From assembly GCA_003118195.1 (NCBI GenBank), contig BEXV01001245.1, forward strand, positions 45,806-109,805: 64,000 nucleotides of DNA. Reading direction: 5' to 3'. This DNA comes from Hemicentrotus pulcherrimus. Lineage: Eukaryota > Echinodermata > Echinoidea > Camarodonta > Strongylocentrotidae. Position 1 is the stretch's first letter; each line of letters opens with the position of its first letter. Of this stretch, positions 38,379 to 50,300 are shown one piece after another. Below the pieces are notes generated by a model. It did no database searches and was not told where the DNA came from. It saw nothing but the letters and a program-made list of their open reading frames with translations. The position numbers and the translations under genes were made by a program.

Positions 38379-41300
38379 CTAATTGAATACTATGTGTACT
38401 GCTATACCTGTACCTTGAATTTGTTATGTAGGGATTGGCTTGCAATATTGATCAATTTCAATCATTAATGTGGCATCCTGCTTCTAATACGTTTGCCCAC
38501 CCATCATATACATTGCTCATCCTATAACGTGGGATGACATTTGGTTTAAACAGATGTGCATGTGAGTCTTGAAATAGACACAGGCAGCTTGAAATATACT
38601 TGAAATGTACATGATGGTATTTACCTCACATTGAGATGGAAGTTTGTTGACAAGTCAAGGATGATTCTAATGAGGGAATGCCAAACATTTTATGTGTGTC
38701 TGTTGAATGAACTTAGTCATTATCAACCATAAGTGTTTTGTTTTGGTGACATGTTAGCAAATTACACCAGGCGTCAAGGGTTTGAACTCTGTCAGAGTTT
38801 GATTAACTAAACAATTTAAATGGATTTACCTGGATATTTATTTGACTATATATATTTCTTTCGATTTTATAGATGAAATTGTTTTGGTGACATGTTTCAA
38901 CTCTGTCAGAGTTTAGTTAACTGAATGATTTGAAATGATTTACATGGATATTTATTTGATTTCATATATTTCATTTTATTTCATTGTTGATATTAAGGCT
39001 ATTTTGGACAGTGGACACTGCTACTTTTGAAAATACATTAAGAAATATGCAGTCAGTAAACATAAATGTATTGTGCAGCTTTAAAGATTGTTAGCCTTGA
39101 AACATACAATGTAATGTATTAAGAGGAATCAGTACTGGGCAAATTGAATAATTGTTCACAGTCAGACTTCCATTATGAACCAGAATGTGTCAAATTCCCT
39201 ATTTGATCCCTTGATGAACCCACCAGGACAAAATACTATTTTATAATCCTTTTGAAATTATTTTGAAAAAGAATGAAACCTTGAATCTTTCACTTTTCAA
39301 AACCCAAAAACTCAATGTTTGGAAGACGGCTGGGGTGTGTTTAGACTAGACTATAACCTTGGCCTTTATATATAAGTGCTATTCCAGAGGGTCTATTCTT
39401 TGTCCATTCCTGTCACTTCGCAGCTAAGCCCTGTCTTAGGGCACTATTTGCTCTAGCACATCTGGGACTATGGAGAAATATGTCTCTACTAATGGAGGGA
39501 TTCCAATAGCAGATTTCCATCAACTTCTTCCTCTTTGCGCTGTTTTCTGAGTTTTTGAAGTTGGTTGCTAGGGTATCTGGATTTGAAATGTTGTTTTCTG
39601 TCTTGGATATTGTTTGAAATAATTAAGAGATCAATAATTTTGAAGATTTCAACACCCTTCTGGCTCTAGGAAGATGTATTTGATTTAATCAGGGAGTCCT
39701 GGGTTTTAGTACTTATCTTGTGTTCATGCCATTCATGAAGTATAAGGCATCGTATGTGAAGTTTACTGTCTCAACTCATGAGTACCTATTAGGTCTTGAG
39801 TATAACGTATCCCTAAAACTTTGATAGTGCACACCATGTATTTCTTTCTGTAAAGCCTTTTGAATTATTCTGCATCACATGCTTCAATCCTGCAGAAATT
39901 TTCTATCAAAAATCTCTTATGAGCAAGATGGAAGAATTATAATATTTGTTATATTCCATTTCCATTTGTTATCAAGTATCATGTAGTAATGAAGATAATT
40001 AAGATCAAATGTGATTTTTTCTTTCTTTCTGTATTTGGTTTGATCCAAGCTGTATAGTAGGAATATTGAGTGAATTCTCTCTATTCAGTCATCAGATGTA
40101 TTAAGATGTTGAAGTTGATAGTAACATATGGGACAAAATACCTGGACATGCCCTAATAAGCAATCAAAACCATTGTTCTTTTTTTATCATCAAACTGCAT
40201 AAAATTTCCTCCTCCCTCCACAGACCTGTCCCATCATCTGGTGTCGGACTACGAGCAGGTGCTGTCACTGATGCATGATGGGAATCTTCAGCGGACCACA
40301 GCGGCTACCCACATGCATGAGCTGAGCAGTCGGTCTCACGCTATCTTCACCATCACATTCATCCAGGTTGGTTATACTTGGATGAAAAGCATTAATTAAC
40401 CTTTAAAATGTTATTTTTATGTGAGTAATGTAATTATAAAACAAACCAATTATTTAACAATGCATTATGGAAAAGAACAGAAGTACAAGAGTGAGTCATG
40501 ACAAATTGTTTACAGAGAATGTCTGTTTAATTATTAAGAACTCATGAATCATGAATTAGTGAATAATTAGTGCTGAACTTTTCTTAAAGTTGTTATCAAG
40601 GATGGAAAGGGCATTGCTTGTAGAAGCTCTTGTATGCTATTGCTTTTTCCTTGAAACATATATGCACAATATATTATATGTCAAAATGCAACTCCATGAC
40701 ACGTATGATCCTAATTGAATTTGTCCTTGAGTAATCAATATATTAGTATAATTGATGCAAAATTAGTATAATTGATGCAAAATTAGTATAATTGATGCAA
40801 AGTACATGGAAATTCAGTTTCACCATCAGTACTGGCAAAATCATGCCTATAATTGTGTTGCTTGCAAAAGTTTTTTTAATTTGAGTATTAATAAATGTGT
40901 CTCTAAAGCAGTAGTTGAATATAACATTTTATTGGACTGCATATTGAAAATAGTTCATATATATTGCCTGTAAAAATATTTGAGAAAACTTAATAATTAT
41001 CATCATCAGTGACATTAATTCCAACTTTTATGCTGTAAACTGTTCATGAGTATGTGGATATACCCTTTGAAATTAATAATGAGAATAGTGCAAGCAAGAA
41101 TGACATTACGAAGCTGATTGTCTCCCTCAGTGGCCTCAAATTACTTGTCCGATCGAGGGTATAAGACAGCGGGTCTTTTGATATTGGTTTATTAATGGAA
41201 GCAGTATCCGAAACGATAAATGAAGGGCAATATGGGCATGAATAATGAGATCAATTTTACTGTCCATTTTCCATGACGTTATTTCTTATTTTTAGGATAT

Positions 41301-44300
41301 GACGTCCTGCGTGAGTGAGTCAGGTAAACTTAATCCTGAGAAATGGTGGCGCTTGTTTATAAAGATCCTCCAAGACATAAAATAGGCTTTTCCTACATGT
41401 ATCAGTGATAATAGATTAAATGAGATATATGTTATCCAATTTGCATCTCTTGGCATTTAAAAAGTCTGAAAAGTCTTTACAAAAATCTTCTTCTTTAACA
41501 AGAGCCTTTACTTCTATTTTATTATCCCCAACAAGTAGATTAACTTCCCTGTAATGCAGCTTTATGCCACTCTTATAAATAAATGGAAGGGGTTGAAATT
41601 GCAAATCTAATTTATCACAAAGCTCCTGTGAATCATGCAAATCACTCTGTGATAAATGGATTATAAAATAATGCCATTTAAACAGGATAAGACACTACAA
41701 AACCTTTAACTTATGTGGCCTTTTAGTAAAGCATCTTAAATCAAGACCTTCTGTTGCACAAGATTTCTTGTCGAGTCCATCTTTATCTTCACCAACCGGT
41801 ATTGCTTATTCAGAACAAGAAGGATGTTAATTCTGTGTTAAAGCATACAAGTGAATGCCTTTCTGGCTCCAAACATGTGAATTATGAACCATGACTGTGA
41901 GTCTTCACATGAATGATCTTGATCGACAGTAACATGTGGACCCTTGCCTAAGGTTCTCCTTCACTGGTGTCCAATATCTTGGGGGTCTAACGGAAGTAGA
42001 GCATTTAACATTAAAGTCACCTAACCAATCTATTGACGTCATACAAAAATGTGTAATAAATCAAACTATTACAGTGACATAAATCCTTCCACATTTTATT
42101 TTGGTTGAGCCTCATAACTAACATCTCACAACAGAAGTTTTCCAAAATAGCAATTTGGGAATTGATTTTGTCTTGCCTTGACTACATGTTTACATGTATG
42201 TGATGCAGAAGCATTTTAATTGTATATTGATACATGAAGTTTCTCTGGTCTACCTTTCACTCATCATCTTGTAGAAGTTGTGTGATTTTGATATTGAATA
42301 CTTATAGTATGTATGTTTTAGCCTGAATTAATACATAAAAATTTGTCATGTTTCTATTATTGTGTGTGTTTTAGGCCAAGATGTCGCATGGGATGCCGAG
42401 TGAGATAGTGAGTAAGATCAACCTGGTGGACTTGGCTGGCAGGTAAGAATGTGACATCAAACATATCAATGTTGAGAGCCAGAAGGGCTTTAACTCTATG
42501 TAAAATTATATGAGTTAACACCATTTTGGCGCTCAACTTTTAATATAAATGTTGATACATCAGTGATGCCACCAAATTGACCCCAAACCTGACAGATTCT
42601 TGACCATGACCATTTAGGTTTTTGTAAAGTATTGTTTGGTCTGATTTGTTGGTCTCGCCATGTGACTTTGGTATAAAGGTATAGTTTGAAATAAGATCAA
42701 GTCCAAATTATGACAGTCAACAAGATAAATAAGGAAAACAATCATTGTGAAATCATGATTTCTCTGGTGATGATGGCTTTTTTTTCTTCAATGAAGTGTG
42801 TGTTATAAAAGCATGTCTTAAAAAAAAGACACTTCTAAAGACAAATTACGTGGCCAATACTTAAAAGACAATCTTTAAACCTCACTGTTAATGTTCCCTC
42901 CTGTTATACATCAGTTCTTTTTAAAAGCAATGTAGAAATTTTGAAAGAAATTGATAGATTAAGGAAAGGTTAGTAAATTTTATAATGGGATTTAAATTAG
43001 TAATGTATATATATATATATCTCTGCATGAAGTGGTATTTTATAATGCAGAGGTATGATTTTATAGCCTCAACTTCCTTTGGAGATAGTAGTGCAACTAG
43101 GCATGTTGACGGAACTTGAACATTTGAACCACAAAATATGAATGGTGTAAACGCGTGATGCATTGTGATAGGGACTTTTGACTTAACACTGTAAAGGATG
43201 TACTTTAAGCTAGAATGTATTAAGTATGAATGAAACTCACGCATGGCAGAGCTTGATCATACTCCCGTGAATGGGGAGGTAGTCTAGCATGAAGTGAATA
43301 AAGAATGGTGAGTAAATGAAGTATTAAACCACATAGAGGTCATGGTAGATGGTCTTACCATTTTCATAGGGATGTTGTTCAGGTTAAAGGTGTTTCTTGT
43401 CATTTTGAATACACTATTATCATGCCAAACGAGCAGACATCAAGTCAAATAGTTCTTGAATTAATTAAAATTTGATGATACTTATACATGTATAATCATT
43501 TATCCATTATTTCATTATTTTGGATCATTAACCCATATTCTATTTCAGGGGAAGATTTTTCAAAATATTGGGAATTTAAAAAAAAAAAAGGGAAAATAGA
43601 GTACATCTGTAAATCACTTTTAAGAGAATAAAAGTAGATGCGACGAGGCAAGTGTATACATTTTTTTTTGTTCAGACAGAAACCATAACTGAGGCATTCA
43701 GTTTTGTGACAACAGAGATCGTACTGAACTCAGTTCATTGGATAACAGAGATATCAAAACATAGCCTCAAGAAACTAGCTAGACACATCTCTGCCTGCCC
43801 ATCTATTTTGGAAGCATTGCCTTTGATGAATACATCTGTTCATTGTCATACAACGCTGCCTGAATAAATACTGAAAAATGGAGGCAGTCAAAAAAGTATT
43901 CTTTTCAATGCCATGCAATATTATTGCAGAAACTGAATGCATTACGAAATTGATGTTATGCTTTTTTTCTCTTTCTGTGCATATAACCTTGTATGCATTA
44001 TTTTTCTGTCTGAGTATGATGAATACCTATCTGTTTTCTTCAGTTTGTATATTGAACAAATAAGGCAAGTAACATCTGTAAAGTCTCTGATAAAGTTGTG
44101 AATGCTATGAAATCTAAATTACACTGTACATGTATATTTAGCTTGAAGCATGCCCAGTACTCTAATGTTGACTTATCAAAAAGGTTGAAATTGATTAGGG
44201 ATTTAGAAATTGGGGTATGGAATTGGGCCATTGCATGATTGGACTTAATTATTTCATGTTACATTGACATGATGTCCTATTTGACTGATTTGGTATGTGG

Positions 44301-47300
44301 TTGTCCCTCCCATGTTTTTCCTCTATCTCTTCTTCTTTTACCTTTTGTTAATTACAAAAAAATATATCTCTTTGGGTCTCTCTCTCTCTCTCTCTCTCTT
44401 TATCTCTTTCTATATGTCTTTCTCTTTATGTTGTAGAACCTGTCTTATTTTCCCACTCTCACATTTTCTCACAAATAACCATCACATCCAACCACTCTCT
44501 CCTCAGTTCCCCATCTCTCTCTCTTATGCTCCCCATCTCTCTCTCTTATGCTCATCATCTCCTCATGTCTTCTCTCTCTCTCTCTCTCTCTCTTTATCTC
44601 TTTCTGTATGTCTTTCTCTTTATGTTGTAGAACCTGTCTTATTTTCTCACTCTCACATTTTCTCACAAATAACCATCACATCCAATCACTCTCTCCTCAG
44701 TTCCCAATCTCTCTCATATGCTCATCATCTCCCCATGTCTCCTTATCTCAGTCTTCTATCTTTTAAAAAAATTTCTCTCTTTCTTATTTACTTTTGTTTT
44801 TCTCTTTATGCATCTGTTTCTTCTTGTCTGGTTCTATGCCATTCCTTTCTTTTCAAAAAAGCTGTTATTGTTTCTGTCTCTCTGTCTCTAGTACTATTCT
44901 GTCACTGTTTTTCTGTATTTCTCTTAACTCTTTCCTTGTGTTTCTATCTTTTCTCCTTCTTTTATATATTCATGTCTCTGTTTTCTCTCTGTCCACTTTT
45001 ATCCCCTTTCAATCCCCCTCTCTTCTCTATGTCTGTCTCTGTCTCTGTCTCTTTCTCTCTCTCTCTCTCACCCTTTCTCTCCCCCTCACTTCCTCTATCC
45101 CTCTCTCCCCCTCTCCCTCTGTCTTCATTCCCTTCTCCTCACATATCCAGATTCATGTGCTTTTCATTAAAGTATCATCCATACACCAATTTCAATGTTT
45201 ACATAAACCGGAAATGAGCCCTGTTTTTTAATCCTCTAATGAGTACCATCGATCATCATTTAATGACTGATTGAAGATGATACCATAATTTGTTTTCTTT
45301 ATGTTCCTCAATTTGCTACATGTTTATTGATAAAATAAAAAAATGTTTCTTCAGACTGCATGGCTAATGAAACATGGTCAGTTTAATCCAATTCCCACAG
45401 ACTCTATGTTTGTGGACATTGCCCTTAACATTAAAGGTGCCCTTAACATTAAAGGCACCACAACTAGTATGTAGTTGTCATAAAACACTTAATGATTCAA
45501 ATGCTTCAATTTTACCATGGATACCATCTTTGAATAACTCATTTTATACTTTATAAAATCTGCTTCTTTTACTTTATAAAATCCGTTTCTTTAACCATGA
45601 TCAACACTAAATTCTTTGATAATTTGTATGTAAAGCGCTTTGAAACAACAGTTAGTTTGTATAAGCGCTATATAAATGACTTTATTGTATTCGTATTTAT
45701 GCATTTGTAAAGTTACTCATTATTTCCTCCTGTTTTTCTCCCTTTTTTGGTACCATGTCACCTTGGTTGCGTTTATCTAGGAAATTTTTGGCTAGAATCA
45801 GGTTTCTCAAACGTCTTTCTGGCAAATTTAGTTGTAGATAAACGCAAAGCCTTTTTCAAACGTCTTTAGATATGCCCATATCTAAAGACGCAAAAAGGTG
45901 CGTTTTGAATGTGACATACAGCCAGAATCACATTTCTGAGAGCTAGATAAACGCAAAGCTCTTTTGTACCTCACATACAAATCGGACCTCCCACGGTTAA
46001 TTTCCGGTTCGGAGGCTAGTGCGCGCCATGTGCTGTGTACAAGCATGTGTGTGTAGTTGACCTCAAACAAACTGTCTGCTTCCCGGGTCAAACGGCGCTG
46101 AGCAGCTGCGAAGAGACAAGGCCTTTATCGTGAATCGTGAAGTGTAGATAAACGCGACATCCCGTGAATCACGATCGTATAGTGGGGTTCGATATGTACA
46201 TATCTAGCGGCAAGCCTAGATAAACGAGCCCCTTGTCTCTACTCAGATAACAGCCGTATCTAATAATCTTTTGAAATGATGACTGTGCCCCATTATGTGT
46301 TTACTCAATCTCTCTTTCATTTCTTCCAACTCTTTCAGCGAACGGGCATCCATCAACTCTAGCAAAGACAGATTGCAAGAGGGCGCAAATATCAACAAAT
46401 CGCTGGTAACCCTGGGCAACTGTATACAAGCGCTAGGTAGGTATAAAACGTGGCTTTTATTGGCAAAAAGGTCAATATTTGTTGTGGAACTGTAGATTAT
46501 TAAACCAAGTGGTCAAAATACCTTTTTATCTCCTTTACTCCCTTTTTTCTTCAATATCAAGATCAAGAGAGATGGATGGATTCTGTAGATATTAGTGGTT
46601 TCACTGTGTGTCTTAAAACGAGGATGAATAAATCGTTTATAGAATGGTACTATACATTTACTGGCAACATACTTAGTATTATTTTGAAATTCATTTTGAA
46701 AATGGAAGGAAAAGATATTTAGGCAGTCATGCACATACTGTCCCTACGGTCTCCCCCTCCCCCCTATTTTTTAAAGCAATAAGTTAGTAACCTGCAACTT
46801 CCCCAAGCTTATACTGTAGAAAAAGTCCTGGAGGCATTTGTTTTTTACACCATCTATCAGTATCCTTGTTTAATTTGATCTCTTGTATTAAAATGCTAGA
46901 TGATTTGTTTTTCTTATCTGGCTTTGGAAAACAGACTTAAAATGGGAGCTTTAATTTAATGAAGTCTTCTTCTCATCGGATGCAGCCACTGTAGTTAAAA
47001 AATTAACAAATTTTTGAGTGGTTTAATATCAATAAGTAATAGCTCCAAAGGAACAGAAGCCAAGAAGGTAGTTCTTTGTTAAGATGACATCATTGGACCT
47101 GCGAAAGCAAACATTGTTTCAATTGTCATTTTAAATGATTTTCTACAACAAACATTACACTCTGCTGAGCAAAAGACAATCATATTGAAAATTGGCAGGA
47201 ATTCACTTATTTATTAGATATTTTCTCAAATTACTCATGCATTAAAGGTTTTCAATTGTTCGCCCCCAAAATGTAGGCAGAGTTTGTTACATTGGATATT

Positions 47301-50300
47301 ATTATACAACAGATCCTAAGCCGGTGCTATACAGTGTAAAGTGTGGGTAATTAATTTTATTTCAGTGTTCTTCAACAAGTAGCAAAATAGGGCAAATTAC
47401 TTCAAATAGTACTGGTATCTAATTCATTGAAAATGAAATGAAATGAACAAATGGAAGCTTTTAAAAAGAAACCATGTATTTCAATGTTTTGTAAGGCTAT
47501 AGTACCCCAGTGGACATCAACAAGACAAGTAAGTTTTACTCAGGAAGCCCAGCAAATTTTAATTAAGTATTAATATATATTTCCACTTCTAACTTTACTG
47601 TATATCGTCTGTTTAGAGCCAAACGGGCATTAACTAGTATGCCCTTCTGACCTGTAAAAGACTATATTTTGTGTAAATCTAAACCAGACTTTAATATAAA
47701 TAATTCCCCCTGCAGGACCTCAAACGGATCTTTCTAAGTCTCTCCCAGAGACTTGGTTGAATGCTAGGCAAAAAAAGAGAGGTACAACTGTATTCTTGCA
47801 TACAGGCAAACATATTACTCTCATCATCATTTTTGTATTATTATTATACCTCCTCCTCCTCCTCCTCCTCCTCCTCCTGTCTTTGTAACTGAAATTTCAT
47901 CTTTGTAGTCAACTCAGCCAGTCTCATCGCATCCAACTATATTTCAAATCTATAGTTATAGCTACATGTTTTTGTTGTTTTCCCAAACCAGACCTATAGA
48001 TAATGAAAATGGGTATCACAAGTTATATTTTGTGGATAATGTTTACCTTCTCCACAATTTTGTTTGGGTTAATATCCTAGGTCTGCCAACCTACTTGTAG
48101 TACACTGTATGTACATTTGAAAGAAATCAATCTTTTGGGTTTTAAAACCTTAGGTCATAAAAAACATTGGTGGAAGTTTAAGGGCAGGTCCTGGCTATCG
48201 GTAGTTATTTGATCCAGTAGTGTCTCTTATGCTACCACAAATGAAGGTAAATAAGCAAACCTGATCATAAAGAGAGTCATTTTCCTTGGTCTGATTCAAA
48301 CTAATAGAGCTATGAACTTTGGTGACACTAAAATATGATTATTTTGGTAACACTAACATATGGGGCAAACTACCTTGGAATTGCCCTCATTTCATTTACT
48401 CAGGAAAGATCTTCATGTCTGGTTTGGGAAACCTAAAACTGTTTGAAAGAAGGTTATATCATATAGATGTCATTCTTTTCTCGACTCTCCTGCAGATGAA
48501 TTTTGAATAGATATAGATATGTCATTTCATTTACTTGTATGCAGTGTTTTTTATTATGCAAGTCTGATAGATGCATTGTCATTGAGAGCTTTCTTGCAGT
48601 AAATTGACAAACAAGCTCTTCATGTTCCAGCTTTTCATGATATCATATTTTTGTCTATGTGCACTGTTTATGTATACAACAGGAGAAGAAAATCTAGAAT
48701 CTGGTAAGATTTCTCCAGCAATTGTCTTCCTTTTTTCCATTATGATTTCACCATTCAAACTTCTACTACAAAGACTAGATCACACAGATGCAAGTGAAAA
48801 GCAAGCACCTAGCTTGTTAGATAATTTACATTTATTTTGAAGCGCTCAAAATCATTCTGGTACTGTACATGTTCTTGTAAAGTAGCCTTTCATTTTAAGT
48901 ATGAAAAACAAACAAAATCAGTTGACAAAATATGTGCAAACTCAACTTCTTTGTTGAGTTTCACAATGCATTTTCATTTTGATGTATAATCTTTCTTTCA
49001 CTCCTCCCTTGTGCACTGACTTTTGTTCATAGATTCTATATTTATGGCAAAGTCCCATCCATTTGCATCTGTGTGTGATTTGGTCTAACAGCTTAACAAG
49101 AAATCATGACTTTTCTGCCTTTTGACTTCATATTAAAAGTGTATTCACACTACACAACATTTTGTTGCATGACAACTTTTGGGTTTGTACACAGCTCCAA
49201 ACTACTGAAGCACATGAAATTATATTTGCATATATATAATCTGATCACATATACAAATATAATCCAAGCACTTTGAGTGAAATAAACAAATATGTATATT
49301 CAAAATATATTGGAATTTAATGTACAAATATGTATATTCAAAACACTTTGGAATGAAATATACAAATATGTATATTCCAAATATATTGAACTGAAATATA
49401 CAAATCCTTATCTTCCTTATATATTTCAAATCAAACAAGATTGAAATAGAGAAAATTAATATGTATTTTCGAAGCATATTGGAATGAAATATACAAACAA
49501 TTTCCAAGCACATTACAACGTAGTACATGTGTACCAATGCACACTGAATGAAAAGTATAGATTTGTATTTTGTGCTGTGTACTGCACCCAGATAAAGCTC
49601 ACAACTAAGTGTTGGCGTAGTGATGACCGAAAAGCACACTTGTGAAAGGTGTGTTCATTGTGTACAAAGACTGAATACAACTCTTTTTCTTTTTTTGCCC
49701 AATCAATTCATGTGACCCAAAGCGTTGGCCATAGGCACATGGGTTTAAACCTAAATAAAAACCATGGTGATTCAATTCCTTTAGTGTCATGAAACTTTCC
49801 TGAATTTTAACCATTCTTCAATTTGTAAAAGTTTCTGGTTCACAGTACCCTATCAAATTTGTGTTTTTGGATCAACACTGTGGATATTTCTATTCAGTAA
49901 TCATACAGAACACACCTTCCTCAAACTGCCACAGAACTCATGTTCTTGATTTGCTCTTTAAACTCTCTTATCTTTCTGTCCATTGATATTGTTTGATCTT
50001 GTTATCTTGTTGTTTTAAAATCTCACAATCTATTCATCATGCTCAAAAGGCCTGTCTTCATCAGCTCAAGTTTGCCAAATAACCCACTATTTTCAGACTC
50101 CGGATATTATCCCGAAGCTCAAAATTGCATCTTCACCAGACCGATACGCTCATCACAAACCCAGCTCGGCTGGGTGCGAATTAGCCCGCTATTTCCCAAA
50201 TAGGAGGATATTTTTGAAAAAATATCAAGATATCTTTGGATATTATCTCGACCAAATATCCCGCTAATTGCAACTGCGGGCTGATGAAGAAGCATATTAA

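Larger units (their letters stand above)
35816..40223. other. kinesin intron 6
   Basis: 4.4 kb. Holds hairpin copy c (36845), a purine tract near 37900-38060, an AT dinucleotide run (38346-38377) inside a tandem duplication (38174-38556), and a second duplication at 38737-38970. The remainder is unassigned. Confidence 0.6.
40367..42374. other. kinesin intron 7
   Basis: Holds a perfect 3-copy 20-bp repeat (40742-40801), a candidate 15-nt microexon (41296-41310), a minus-strand open frame (41416-41683) and hairpin copy d (41809). Confidence 0.6.
42443..46338. other. kinesin intron 8
   Basis: 3.9 kb. Holds hairpin copy e right after the donor, a large pyrimidine-rich region (44370-45135), a SINE tail (45625-45695) and a TIR element (45766-46230). 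The part at 42540-44370 is unassigned. Confidence 0.6.

Noticed and set aside
39645..39670. Further member of the hairpin family
   Set aside because: Only a right-arm-like CCCTTCTGGCTCT is present; no left arm was found.
44297..45231. Open frames of 306 and 145 codons on the plus strand
   Set aside because: They lie in CT-rich low-complexity DNA with a tandem duplication; the translations are Ser/Leu/Phe repeats.
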